DNA of 64,000 nt from Hermatobates lingyangjiaoensis (Eukaryota > Arthropoda > Insecta > Hemiptera > Hermatobatidae): positions 3,179,001 through 3,243,000 of the forward strand of contig JAPFBL010000068.1 of NCBI GenBank assembly GCA_026182355.1, given 5' to 3'. The notes under the pieces were generated by a model that was given only the letters and a program-made list of their open reading frames with translations, did not search any database and was not told the origin of the DNA. This document shows positions 48,116 through 58,831 of the stretch, in pieces; positions within the stretch are counted from its first letter, which is position 1, and every line of letters begins with the position of its first letter. The position numbers were made by a program, and so were the translations under genes.

Positions 48116-50536
48116 CTAGGGAGGTGTTCAAAGACGTGAAATGTTCTCACGTATCACAAAACTGGGTAATACAGTAATACCAGTATATTACTGTTTCTAA
48201 TAAACTGATATCTTCTTTCACCTTGTAATTTTAGGTTCTAAATGATAATTATTCTTATTAAAATTTTTTTATCATTAGTATTTCAATTTTATTTCATAAT
48301 GGTATCAGTATCCATTATTTAATTTAAATTTCATTAAATTAAATTAATTTTAAATTAGATTAAATCACTTAAATAATTATATCGAATCCTGGTTTTTAAT
48401 CAAAATTAGACCATTTTACTGTTATTGAGTAAAGTAAAATTCAGGACTCTAAATTTTGCATAAACCCCATAATGTGGCTGTATCATAATTAAAACTGGTG
48501 TTCAAGAACAAATGAGACATAAACTTTGGGCTCTCAGCTCTAAAGGTGAAAGCCTGTAGGCACGGGTGTTGGAAACACAATCAGTGTTACTATCAGTTAG
48601 TCTCAAGTTATTTGACCTCTTTTAATTAGTTGTATGTGTTGCAACTAAGTCTTGGGTTAGGCTAATGTTTTGCAATAATTATTCAGTATCTATTACTGGA
48701 ATAAAAAGGAAAAAGAAACTACATCTTCTTTCCACTAACTCTTACTGATCTAATTACACGAAACGAAATTCAAATAACAATAAAAATTAAGTTCAAAAGT
48801 ATTATTACTTTTGAATAAAAAATCGGTGCGATAAAAAATTATAGCTAAGAGATTAGAGCCAAGGACTTCAGGCAATGACAAGGAACCTTCTCCTCTATGC
48901 AGTAATTATTTATGAAAATCTAAATTTCTGTTATGAGAAGCAAACCTTTCCAATTATATATTGGAATGAATAAAAAAAATCAAACTCTGTATGTTAATAA
49001 AAACTGTATTAATTATAATCAGCTAACTAACATTAGAGTTATGTGTACTCAATAGCTATAGAGTCAATTATTATTCACTATGTGTGAAGAATTTTCACTA
49101 TTTAAGCAAATTAAGGCTATTAATTGTCATAAGTTTAATGCTTAAATACAAGTAGACTTAAACACAACCTATTTATGAAGTGATGTGGATGTAATTAAAA
49201 CTACACTAACCAGTATTAGGTGACATTTGAAATGTAGGTACTAATAAATTGATTTCTTAAGACTTGGTGGAAGCCTCGAGAAACTATGGGAAACTGTGGG
49301 CAACTAAAGTGGAGGAAAGACAAGATTATCTTGTTTAATTTTATTTATTCTCTATACAAAATATAGAGAAATGAAAGGACATATTGCATTTGGTTCAAAA
49401 CCTTAAAATCAAGTTTTCAATGGAAATACAAGTTCTGAAGTCCAAAGTTCTCTGAGTCCAACAAAATAAGTTTTGCTGTTCATGAGCTATTTCATTTCAA
49501 TTTATTCGCCAAATTTCATATTAAGTTCCTTCTAGCCGTGGGGTGTAGCAGCAAGCTCGACCCAAAATGGTGCTTTTTTCGAGGGTGCTTATTACAAAAA
49601 AAATTTTTTTCATTTTGCTATAAATCTGTCTACACTATTTTGATGAAAATAACTGTGATTCTGGCTTACATTTAATACATATATGATGCTAGGTCAAACT
49701 ATATGTATAAAGTAAAAACTATTCTTTCCAGGTACATCACAGAAAAAGCTAGGTAGGATAGAAAAAAACAATTAAATATTCATTACCCATAAGTGTAATA
49801 ATATGTTTGCATCTATTAGTGGACAGACACACTCAGATTTCTTCAACTTTTTCAGAGCAGTATGCATATGTAATCGAACACCACCGGTGGTTTGGGTACT
49901 TCAAAGGTAGAAAGATCAGAAGCCATTTTCTGAGAAATGAATTCTGGTTGGTCGTTTTGCACGAAGCATTTTTCTTATCACCTTTTATCTAGTGTTATCC
50001 AGTATAGGAGGCCGATTAGAGATCAAAGGCTGTTTTAACAGAGCTTCCGTAACACCTTCTTACATTTTTATTACTCTTTCATTTCTATTGCAGTATTTAT
50101 ACACAGAAAAAGTGTACTACACGATTGAAAGACACTTTCTAGGAGTGAAGTGAAAATCACTAGTATGAGTGGATTAATCAATAAATTTTAAAAAGTGTCA
50201 GCACTCCAGGTATAACTATTTTATTGAAAAAGTTTACGGTTTTGAAGAACACAGTATTTCTTTTTTGGGGTATCTGTTTAGTCACTGGTGCGTTTTTGTT
50301 TACTCTGCATGTGGTGAGAATGACAAAGAGGTTGGCAGAGGGTCAGTGCAGGAGGTAAATGTGAATGGGAAGTGGAACGAACTCCAGTATTGCACATGTT
50401 TTGGCTCGGAATCGTTTTAAAAAGGATGCGGTTTCGCTGAGTTGATGCCGAAGCAATGAGGGAGGTTTTTCTTTTAGCGGTGGAGAACGCTTTGAAAGGA
50501 TGATAATCTAGGAGGGAGGTTGGGCAAGCAATGAAC
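48116..50536. other. AT-rich intergenic DNA
   Basis: No gene recognised; a GC-richer patch lies at about 50290-50480 with no supported frame. Confidence 0.45.
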
Positions 50537-50605
50537 TAGTAGCGTAATGGGTAGCAGTGTCTCTTTCCGTGGAGAATCCATCGAATCAGTGACATTAGCA
50601 AACTC
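50537..50605 (+). repeat. tRNA-like sequence, probable SINE head
   Basis: An A-box-like tagcgtaatgggtagc, a TCTC/GAGA anticodon-type stem around ttccgtg, and a weak B box (catcgaatcag) are spaced as in a tRNA. Stems are incomplete, so it is a tRNA pseudogene or SINE head. Confidence 0.4.
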
Positions 50606-51283
50606 TGAGCGCAGCATCCTTTTCGTCTCCCATTTCAAACAACGTAAACATTACTTATTGCAACACGCCTATTATCCAACTAAATATCAACTAAATCATA
50701 AAATTAAGTAAAATTTTTAGAATGGGAAAAACTTAAATGAAGCAGTTTCAAAAACTGAGGACTTTGCCTAATATATGAAACAGTTGGTTACGGGCCTAAT
50801 GAAATTAATATTATAATATAAATTAACACTATAATATAAATTAATATTATTATTAATATTAAATTAAGATCACAGGCCTAATGACAACAACAAAAGTAAT
50901 GCCAATATATGTACACATATGTTCAACGTATCAGATTGAACTGACTTATTACCAAAGAAATCACCACAAAATCATAAAATGTTACTCAAAACTACTAGGT
51001 TCTTTATGACGAAAAGAAGTACATATAACCGATTCGTTAAAGGTGAGACGCAGAGGTTTGTTTCAACACGTTAGATAGATACTCACTCAGCCATAGGCAG
51101 GTAAAAGTTCTTTTTTCATAATCACTACTCTTTATAACAACAGAATAAATAAAAAAAGATCATTTGTACTAAGAAGCAGTGTGAAAAATCATCTTTTAAA
51201 TGTATTAGTTTAGTAAATATAACACTTCCATGCCTATATCCATAACGGCAACTATAGGTGCATCCTTCACACATATTCATAAT
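50606..51283. other. AT-rich intergenic DNA
   Basis: Contains attaatatt palindromes near 50808-50870; otherwise nothing recognised. Confidence 0.5.
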
Positions 51284-51816
51284 TACCGTTTTTGACGGCA
51301 TATAGGACGCACAGGCATGTAAGGCGCACCCCGTTTTTGCAGGTCAGATTCAGGAAAAAAGGTTTTTGTGTATTTAAGCAAATATTGTTGAACATAGTCT
51401 AGCAGAACATACACAAGCAGAAACATAGCTGCATAAAAGCAATTTAGCAGAAAATTACATAGCATGAGGGTGTTGAAAGGAGGTAGATAGGGTTTGATGT
51501 CTGATGACTGGCCGTCGCCGGCCGCTCCGTCTGATATTTGATAAGGCCGCTTTGTCGTATTATTATTCGTTTGAGTATCATCTTAATCTGCTTCGATATT
51601 CTACTATATTTTTGTTAATATTTTTTCTGCTAATATACATCAGAATATACATCAGAGAAGTACATAATGTGACCCTTACATTGAATAGTTTGGAGACCCC
51701 TGGCTTAGGCCTACGGGAGGTCTCGAACTTTACCTACGCCATGTAAGACTCAGGGTGATTTTTTGAGCCAAAATTTTGGAAAAAAAAGTGCGTTCTATAT
51801 GCCGTCAAATACGGTA
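51284..51816. mobile_element. 533-bp DNA transposon derivative with about 28-bp terminal inverted repeats
   Basis: The left end TACCGTTTTTGACGGCATAT and the right end read in reverse, TACCGTATTTGACGGCATAT, match over about 28 bp and continue into ggacgcac/gaacgcac. Such TACCGTATTT...GACGCAC termini belong to a widespread class of non-autonomous DNA transposons in animals. Target duplication could not be fixed. At 51685-51702 a second terminus, on the minus strand CAGGGGTCTCCAAACTATTC, looks like the end of a hAT element, so another element appears nested inside. No transposase is evident. Confidence 0.65.
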
Positions 51817-51904
51817 TTCTATAAATATTTAAAAAAATTGTTATATACGGAAAAAAGAATGAAAATTTCCCCTTTAAAGGTCATATACTACCATTATACT
51901 ATAA

Positions 51905-52098
51905 TTATATTTTACTCACAAGCTTTCAATTTCGCAGAAATCATCGTCAGATGTATGACATAAACTAATTGAACATGAAATAACACAATAAGAACATTAA
52001 GAAAAGTTAAAGAAACATTAAAATAATTGAACTTAAGAGTATAAAATGAAAACAAAATAGAAAACAATTTTGAAAAAACAAGTCCACTGTAAATCTAA
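51905..52098. repeat. Direct repeat, copy 1 (about 190 bp)
   Basis: Shares nearly all of its length with 53399-53588 in the same orientation, beginning tatattttactcacaagct and ending ccactgtaaatct, with scattered substitutions and small indels. On the minus strand it carries CTGACGA followed about ten bases later by GAAAT, the spacing of the other hammerhead-like copies, although stem II does not pair well. Confidence 0.8.
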
Positions 52099-53398
52099 GT
52101 AAGGTAAATCTAATGGTAGGTTGGTAAAAAGTGATAGAACTCTAGAGAAATCCTTGTTACGTTTTCACGGTTTATTAGTTCAGGCTTTTCTAAATTACAA
52201 TGATTTTTTACATACTGAATTCATTGCTGCATGTAATATTACCCTAACACTTTGTACATATTTCGAAAATTCCTGAGTAGGTATATCTATAAACGACACG
52301 ATCAAATGAAATTCACAATTTAGCTTATATAATTTGACAAATTTATATCATCTTAAAGCTGTTGTCATGTATGATCTCATGACGAAGATGTATCAACTTT
52401 TCCTTTTTAAGCTGGTCAACAGCATTATTCACCCCAGTATGTCGTGTTGAAGATGGGTCTTTTCTTCAAATATCTTGCAATGAGGTTTTCATTTTAGCTT
52501 TGTGGAACCTTGTTTTCATCTTCTTTCATGGAACCTATGTTACCCATTTATCGCTTCGACATACAACTACGTCCTTATGTTTTTTTAATATCTTTCGAGT
52601 TTTATTAAAACATGGTTCAACTATGGCATAATGCTTTTTTAAGATGTTTGGTTGTACTTAACCTGCGACTATGACTTGTTATACTTTCGCTTTTATTTCT
52701 ATTTGTGTCATAATTTTTCATATCCATGCAGGTAAATATTTTCTCAAAATTTCGCAACATGTCAAATATAAAATATCTTCTTTGTTGAAAATGTGGGATA
52801 TAGTTCTAGGGAGAGGCATATCTTAAAGCAGGAAGAACATATATTACCTAAATTCAGAAGTTTTGTAGTGATAAACAAAATGATGGTTAGCCCCCTGCTA
52901 AAGAAGGCATCTATCAGATGCTTAGGGAGGTACGCTTAGGGCCATGGCACACCGCCTCTAGCCTTTACCACGCCATTAGCTCCTCCTTTCCCACGTGGCT
53001 CCAGACCCACTGAATTAAATTTCTTTGCACTTTCTACAATGCTGGTCCATTTTTACTTTCGCTTACTCTCTATATAAACTATAGAGCAATGAAACCATTT
53101 TCTTCGGGTCAACATTTCGATATCTAGTTTTTTACGGAAATACACAATTTGAGGCCACCTGAGTCTAATAAAACAGGTTTTGTAAATTTGTCTCTAAATG
53201 TGTTTCTGCTATATATATACATAAAATATACGTATAAATGGTAATTTATACGTATATTTGTGTCATATACGTATAAATTTGTGTCATATTTTTTATTGGT
53301 GTTTCCTAGTTTTCTAAATAGTTTTATTTGGTAGAACGAGATTTCATACAGAAGCTATCCCAGAAGCATCGGAGAAATAATTTTGCAGATTACTAAAT
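52099..53398. other. Intergenic DNA between the direct repeats
   Basis: No gene. Contains a gttgaagatgggt fragment near 52447 (a core piece like that at 9.0 kb), a GC-rich patch at about 52890-53015 and a short cgtata repeat near 53228-53280. Confidence 0.45.
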
Positions 53399-53588
53399 AA
53401 TATATTTTACTCACAAGCTTCAATTTCGCAGAAATCATCGTCAGATGTATGAGACAAACTAGTTTAACATGAACTAACACATTAATAAGAACATTAAGAA
53501 AAATTAAACAAACATTAAAATCATTAAAATTAAGAGTATAATTGAAAATAGAAAACAATTTTGAAAAAACAAATCCACTGTAAATCTA
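53399..53588. repeat. Direct repeat, copy 2 (about 190 bp)
   Basis: Partner of 51905-52098, about 1.5 kb away. Two copies of a dispersed element of the ribozyme-like group, or a segmental duplication; the lack of shared flanks favours the former. Confidence 0.8.
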
Positions 53589-53635
53589 CAACTTAATTGT
53601 AAATTTACAAAATCAACTGTAAATTATACAAATTA

Positions 53636-53646
53636 TATATTTATAA

Positions 53647-53691
<45 letters not shown>

Positions 53692-53692
53692 C
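53636..53692. repeat. (TA)n microsatellite
   Basis: Two TA runs separated by a single tg interruption, about 90 bp left of a well-preserved hammerhead-like motif. Confidence 0.9.
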
Positions 53693-53776
53693 TTTTTCGT
53701 TGGAAATACGATCCGAAACGGAAAAATGTTTGGGTCTCCGTCTCTGAACCAGTGCGCTTGGTTTCCCTCTCATATC

Positions 53777-53810
53777 TCTCCTGAGGACGGTTCAAACCGA
53801 AAATTAGAGA
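53777..53810 (+). ncRNA. Best-preserved candidate hammerhead-like ribozyme
   Basis: In order: TCTC (53777-53780, stem I 5'); CTGAGGA (53781-53787), all consensus positions of CUGANGA kept; one C (53788); GGTT (53789-53792), loop CA, AACC (53795-53798) as stem II; GAAA (53799-53802); AATT as palindromic stem III (53802-53805); A17 (53806), giving UUA, which satisfies NUH; GAGA (53807-53810), perfectly pairing with TCTC. Every part of a type I hammerhead is present and adjacent. The single departure is the extra C after A9. The tail (gtaagtgtgtgctttt) is like the family A tail. Confidence 0.55.
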
Positions 53811-53859
53811 CTGTAAGTGTGTGCTTTTAATTTCTCTATGTTTCTTTCTGTACATTGAA

Positions 53860-53926
53860 CTATATATATCTTCAAGTTCAAATTAAACACTCACCGTCAA
53901 CATTTCGGTTTTTATACTGTTGACAT
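53860..53926 (-). repeat. Convergent repeat end beside a TA tract
   Basis: On the minus strand GTCAACA and TGTTGAC form a 7-bp stem around accGAAA. A short tatatata tract at 53862-53870 separates it from the plus-strand motif at 53777, so the two repeat ends converge on one TA site. Confidence 0.45.
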
Positions 53927-53929
53927 TCC

Positions 53930-54250
53930 CGTATAGTGTCGCACGAGATTTACCGATTGCAGAAGATAGGCTTTCAATACGTGGCGTTGAAGGATCAGGA
54001 ACGCTGGATGGCAGTTTTAGAGTCGAATAGTAAAAATCTAAAACTAAAACTCAAATGGTACATCAAGAACCATCCTCTCAATAGTTATGGCTATTGAAAT
54101 TATTGTTCAAATTATGATATACATTACTTGTTTTCTGAATATAAATATTACAATAAATATAATTTTCCCATTCATCCATGATAAAAATTCATTCGTGTAT
54201 ATCCTTGGTACCAAAGAGGGAAGTAAAAATGTCCCCCTCTTGAATTTTTA
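53930..54250. other. Intergenic DNA
   Basis: No feature recognised between the repeat ends and the Penelope-like 3' region. Confidence 0.5.
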
Positions 54251-54328
54251 TTGTTGAAGCCCAACCGGTTTTGTTTGTAATGCTTCTTCAAGTAGGACTC
54301 ATAATATGAAGTGTTTGTATTTTTATTA
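54250..54328 (-). repeat. Penelope-like 3' flank with degenerate ribozyme-like motif
   Basis: About 40 bases past the endonuclease stop codon, on the minus strand, TTGAAGA is followed by A, then GC...GGGC enclosed in a GAAGC/GCTTC stem, then AACA in place of GAAA. The motif is decayed but sits at a fixed place relative to Penelope-type coding sequence, which links the motif class to these elements. Confidence 0.4.
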
Positions 54329-54585
54329 TTAGTTTAAATAATGTATCAGTTTAGTGATGTATTGAGCATTACTGTCCGCTATTATCTGTGTTTTAATTAT
54401 TTCAAGTGCATGTATTATATTTAATATTTGTCTGTTTAGTCCTCTATTTCTTAAATGCCTTGAATTGTCCATACGTTCTGGTTGACGACTATGTTTATTC
54501 AAATGAATAGCATATAACTTGTTCGAATTATTTAAGTAATTTTCAAGGTGTTCTTTAAACTGTTGTTTTAAGTTCTTCTAGTTTG

Positions 54586-54594
<9 letters not shown>
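54329..54594 (-). pseudogene. Penelope-like element GIY-YIG endonuclease fragment
   Basis: Penelope-like retroelements end in a GIY-YIG nuclease domain. Here the minus strand opens with Y-I-G-Q-T-R-R-T, the second half of the GIY-YIG signature, followed after a one-base frame change by LKQQFKEHLENYLNNSNKLY, then AIHLNKHSR (the conserved His of the A-x-H-L segment), then a long helix-forming stretch with QILNIIHALEIIK (the family's L-x-x-L-E-x-x-E/I-I region), ending at TAA 54329-54331. The 5' part of the element is missing: coding similarity begins exactly where a (TA)n tract ends, so the tatata of the tract may double as the Tyr-Ile codons. Non-functional because of truncation and frameshift. 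Confidence 0.75.

Positions 54595-54623
<29 letters not shown>
54589..54623. repeat. (TA)n microsatellite at the 5' truncation point of the Penelope-like fragment
   Basis: About 17 TA units directly join the GIY-YIG coding remnant. Confidence 0.9.
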
Positions 54624-54625
<2 letters not shown>

Positions 54626-54659
54626 CATAAACAACAATAAATTATCGACCGTAGAACAG

Positions 54660-54840
54660 ATATATAACTAAAAAAAGTAAATGGAGATGCGGTCAACTTC
54701 TTCAACTTCCAATCAAACTCTCATTGCAGACGTTTCGATTTTATTCAAAATCTTTTTCAACGGCAAAAGCATACTTTTGCAATGAGAGTTTGATTGGAAG
54801 TGGAAGAAATTGACCACATTCACATTTACCTTTTTCATTT
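54660..54840. mobile_element. Hairpin element with ribozyme-like core in the loop
   Basis: Arms of about 45 bp (54664-54708 and about 54776-54825) match through cttccaatcaaactctcatt and its complement, with few differences. On the minus strand the loop region (54772 to 54736) reads CCG, TTGAAAA (G8 changed), A, GATTTT-GAAT-AAAATC, GAAA, CG, TC: a 6-bp stem II, ACGT as stem III and GTC as the triplet. TA tracts lie on both outer sides (54589-54623 and 54840-54848). No coding sequence. Confidence 0.6.
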
Positions 54841-55004
54841 ATATATATTCAATTTTACATTTTATTTTATTTCTACACTTTTTTCATTTTTATTAGTTTT
54901 ATAATCTATTATTATAACCAATTATTTTTTCTATCGAATTATTAACTTTTAAAACCTACCTGTACATTATATTGGTTTAGTAGTGTAGCAGTTTCGATAT
55001 TATC

Positions 55005-55055
55005 ATATGTCGCATTTGAAGATGCATCACACGCAAAACCCTTCGTGTGACTATT
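55005..55055 (+). repeat. TTGAAGATG-associated hairpin
   Basis: TTTGAAGATGCA is followed by TCACACG (55027-55033) and CGTGTGA (55044-55050), a perfect 7-bp stem with a 10-base loop. GAAA is missing, so it is at best a remnant of the same motif class. Confidence 0.4.
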
Positions 55056-55059
55056 ATTA

Positions 55060-58000
55060 TTTTGTAATAATATGACTACAATTTACAATATTACCCTACA
55101 AGTCACACTGACAAGATATTGCCATATTTAGCAATTTAACATCGCAGCCATTACTGCGCTAAAACGAATCCAATATTCTAATAATGATTTTAATAAGCAG
55201 AACGGTTTATTATTATCTGTGACAACCCAGCAAAAAGAAAGAGCAAACACAGATGAATATTAAAAATAACAACATTGACTTTTGGGGCACGTTGTATTTT
55301 ATGAGAACGTCATTGTAAAATGAATGGTCAGAAGATAATTAAATTTGGCTGAAGATGTAGGTCACTTTTTGACAGTATCTGGCTTACGCCATGATTGCAG
55401 CATTTCTACAGTGAGTAATCTTCTCCAGTACAGAACATCATGGATTAAGGTGAGAATGAGGTCATTACAGCCGAACTGATTGACTTTATTCACTTGTTAT
55501 TAATATTTTGAGAGACGAGACAGACTCACAAGGTCACTGAAGGATAGTAGATAGCGAAGTCTAGTTAAAACGAAAGATCTCTGGTTACTATTTACGAAAG
55601 TTAGGTCATTATGTCATTTCAGAAGAAATGAGATGTCTAAGACTAGAATTTTCTCAAACCTGTAATTCAGAATCTTGTTTAATGAGGGATCATCTTACTT
55701 AACGACCTAATGATAACTAACTAGTTACTAATAAATTTTGTATTATTTACTTGCTTTCGTACTAGGCATTGCACAAAAAAATCGATACCTGATGAAAAAT
55801 GAAACCATTACTTATACAGCAAAAATTAATATTGATAAAAAAATTGTAATTATCTGATTACTTCTATAAAATGTTGTGTATATGAAACCAGTGTTGCATA
55901 CTTAAAATTCATCTAAGTTTACAAATTATTTAGAGGTTATAAATCAGTCATGAAATAAACTAATAAAGTCATAACATGACGTACGAACGGATTTAATTTA
56001 TATATTGTTTTAAATATATTATATCAGAATTAATTTATTATAATCTGGGAATAGTAAACTGTCATTAAGTTAATGGGAACTCTAGGCAACAATTGTGGTC
56101 AACTATGTTGATTATATACGTTATCTCTAAACTAGCAAGAAGCATGTTATATATTTTGCGTCCTTCCTAATTATATTATGTGTCCTTGATCTTATATAGC
56201 TCATCCCCTTTCCTTCATGTAACAGCATTATTTCAATCTTCATCAATGCATTTAATATACTCTTTACTAAACCATTAATTATCATTGCTTGGGCATAAAA
56301 CAACTGCTGTGTAAAAGACTTGGCTCTTTCCAAGTACTCATAGTATATCCACAGAGTAGTTATTTAACTGAATATACAATATTATGATTTGTTGTGTGCT
56401 AACACACAACACTTATCTCATGCCGCTATCCCCTCCACTTCCTGTCACAACACGTCCTATCCCCATTGCTACCAACTTCCTTCATAAAGGTTCTACAACT
56501 TCCACACATTAATTCTTGACATTTACCTCCAACAAACAAAAAACATTAATTAATAACTTTCAAAATTCAAATTAGAACATAGTTAAATCAATTAGCGTAC
56601 ATGTGAAATTAATAGAACTACCAAAAAATATAGCTTTATAATTTGTATGTTATTAAGCAATGTCACTTACACATCAGTTTTTATTAATGCCTATTATTAG
56701 AGTTACGGTTTACAGAGTTATAATTATAGAGTTATAATTTAACTTTTCAATAAAGCGCAACTAAATTTGATATGGTCTCTGGTAAAGGTGATCCAATCTA
56801 CTAAATTAAAATCGATCACGCAAAAGAGAATTTATAGTAGTTATTAAACCACTATAGCCTTTTAAGGTCTTGTTAAACATATTTAAGATACCTGAACTCT
56901 TTAAACACCTAAAATACACTATTAACATGTTATAAATAGAGTAATTAAGAAGATTTAACAATAAACATGTGAAACAAATATTAGTTCGAAACATATATGA
57001 AATTAATAAATGTGAGTTGTTTCATAACTGTCTTCAACGTAGTTATGAAATGAATAGATGAATCGAGCAGAAAGCGGGCATAGGCTTGAGAAAAGGAGTG
57101 AGGTAGGATTTGAAAGGAGTATAAGACAAGGGAAAGGAGAAAAAAATGTTTGGCCAGTCGAGAAAAAATAAGAAAAGCATTATCTGCCAGCTGATGTGAA
57201 CTCAGTCAACAAGGATATCGTTAGTACTGGCTCCAAATTGATTAAACCATTGGTAATATTCACTATATTTAACTTGTTAATTTAATTAATTACGATCCTA
57301 TTTCTTACAACACCGACCTTTCATATGTGATCATGTTAGAGTCTGCTCAATTTAAACATTTTTGTTTATTTATATCCGTCATTTATACGCAATAAAAAGT
57401 TTTTATATTGATTTACCCTTGATAACGAATATGTCTGTTGTTTGACAATATAATGACTTATGGATCTGTATGCATATTTTATGAATACATATACACTTTA
57501 TAATAAAACAACTACGTATATCTAAAAACAAATTAACTTGTATTTTATTTACTCTGATGCATTATGGAGAGAGATTAATTTAAAAATGTTTAAACAATAT
57601 TTGCAGTCATTAATAGATAAATATTAAAATGGAAACCAATAGAAAATAGTTGAATGAACAGGTATATTTACATGTACAATAAAGCTCAATTATAGACTTT
57701 TAAAAGTCAATAAATTTGAAATGGTCAGTATATTACAGAGTTACTACATTAATTCTGCATCTACTCATGGGACTAAAGAAAACGTCTTCAGAAAACTATC
57801 ATTGGTTTTTAAAGTCATTTTGTTTAAAAAAAAAACTAAATAAATATTACTGAAAAAATCGTACAGTTTTTTGTTAAGATCGTAGAATTCAAATAAAAGA
57901 AAATGGAAATTCGATTAGAAAAAATCAATAAATTGTTTTAATTACAGGAATTAAAAGGTAAAAAATTAGAATTTAATTCATGAAACTGGTTTCATTCTAC

Positions 58001-58740
58001 AAATTTTAATAGAGATTAAGGACTAATGAGTGGGTCATAACAGATTAGTTACACAAGTTTAAAGGTAATTGTAAAATCTTTCTAAATTCAATCAAGCAAC
58101 TACCAATAATAAAATACTGAATTAATAATGTATAATCCATAAATTATATAATGATAATCAATAACCCTCCATATAATTCTTATACAACAATTAAAATCCA
58201 CAAATTGAAATCGTAAATAACAACTCAAGAAAAATGGGCCGTCCTTAAAGGAATAATGCGGTATGTGATGGTGGAAGTTGAACTATGTAACTGGATGACC
58301 TAGTAATAAAAGAAAAAGAAGCATGACTGAGTTAGAATGGTGTCTAAGACAATTTGTACGTCAGCGGGAGACATCAGTAACAGTTAATCTATTACGAAAG
58401 AGAATACAGCAGCGTAATGCACTCTGTAGTCTACAAGTGGCCTCCTGCGGATCCTATTCTCCTGAGATATTTGCATCTCATAACTGACATCGAGAACTCA
58501 ACTGGAATGAAGAGGCCAGTGTTTATTTAAAATGCCTTGTTTATGTTAGAAATGAAACAAGACGTTTTAAGATGATAGTACTGTTTTACGAAACAATCTG
58601 TTATCAAATCGACTGAAAGAATTTTCAGCATTGCACAAAAAAAAAACAAACTGATTTTAGTTCGGTTTGGTTACCATGGCTGTTCCCGAAGAAACAGACT
58701 TGTACAACTATTCTCTTGTGATAGCACAAATACTCACATA
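55060..58740. other. AT-rich intergenic DNA
   Basis: No gene supported in 3.7 kb. Frames at 56127-56333 and 56806-56994 are AT-driven and without motifs. Confidence 0.5.
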
Positions 58741-58768
58741 GACACACACACACCCACGCGTGCTCACA

Positions 58769-58827
<59 letters not shown>

Positions 58828-58831
58828 CACA
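58741..58831. repeat. (CA)n microsatellite
   Basis: An imperfect then perfect CA tract of about 90 bp. The Val-Cys-only frame on the minus strand is an artefact of the repeat. Confidence 0.95.
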
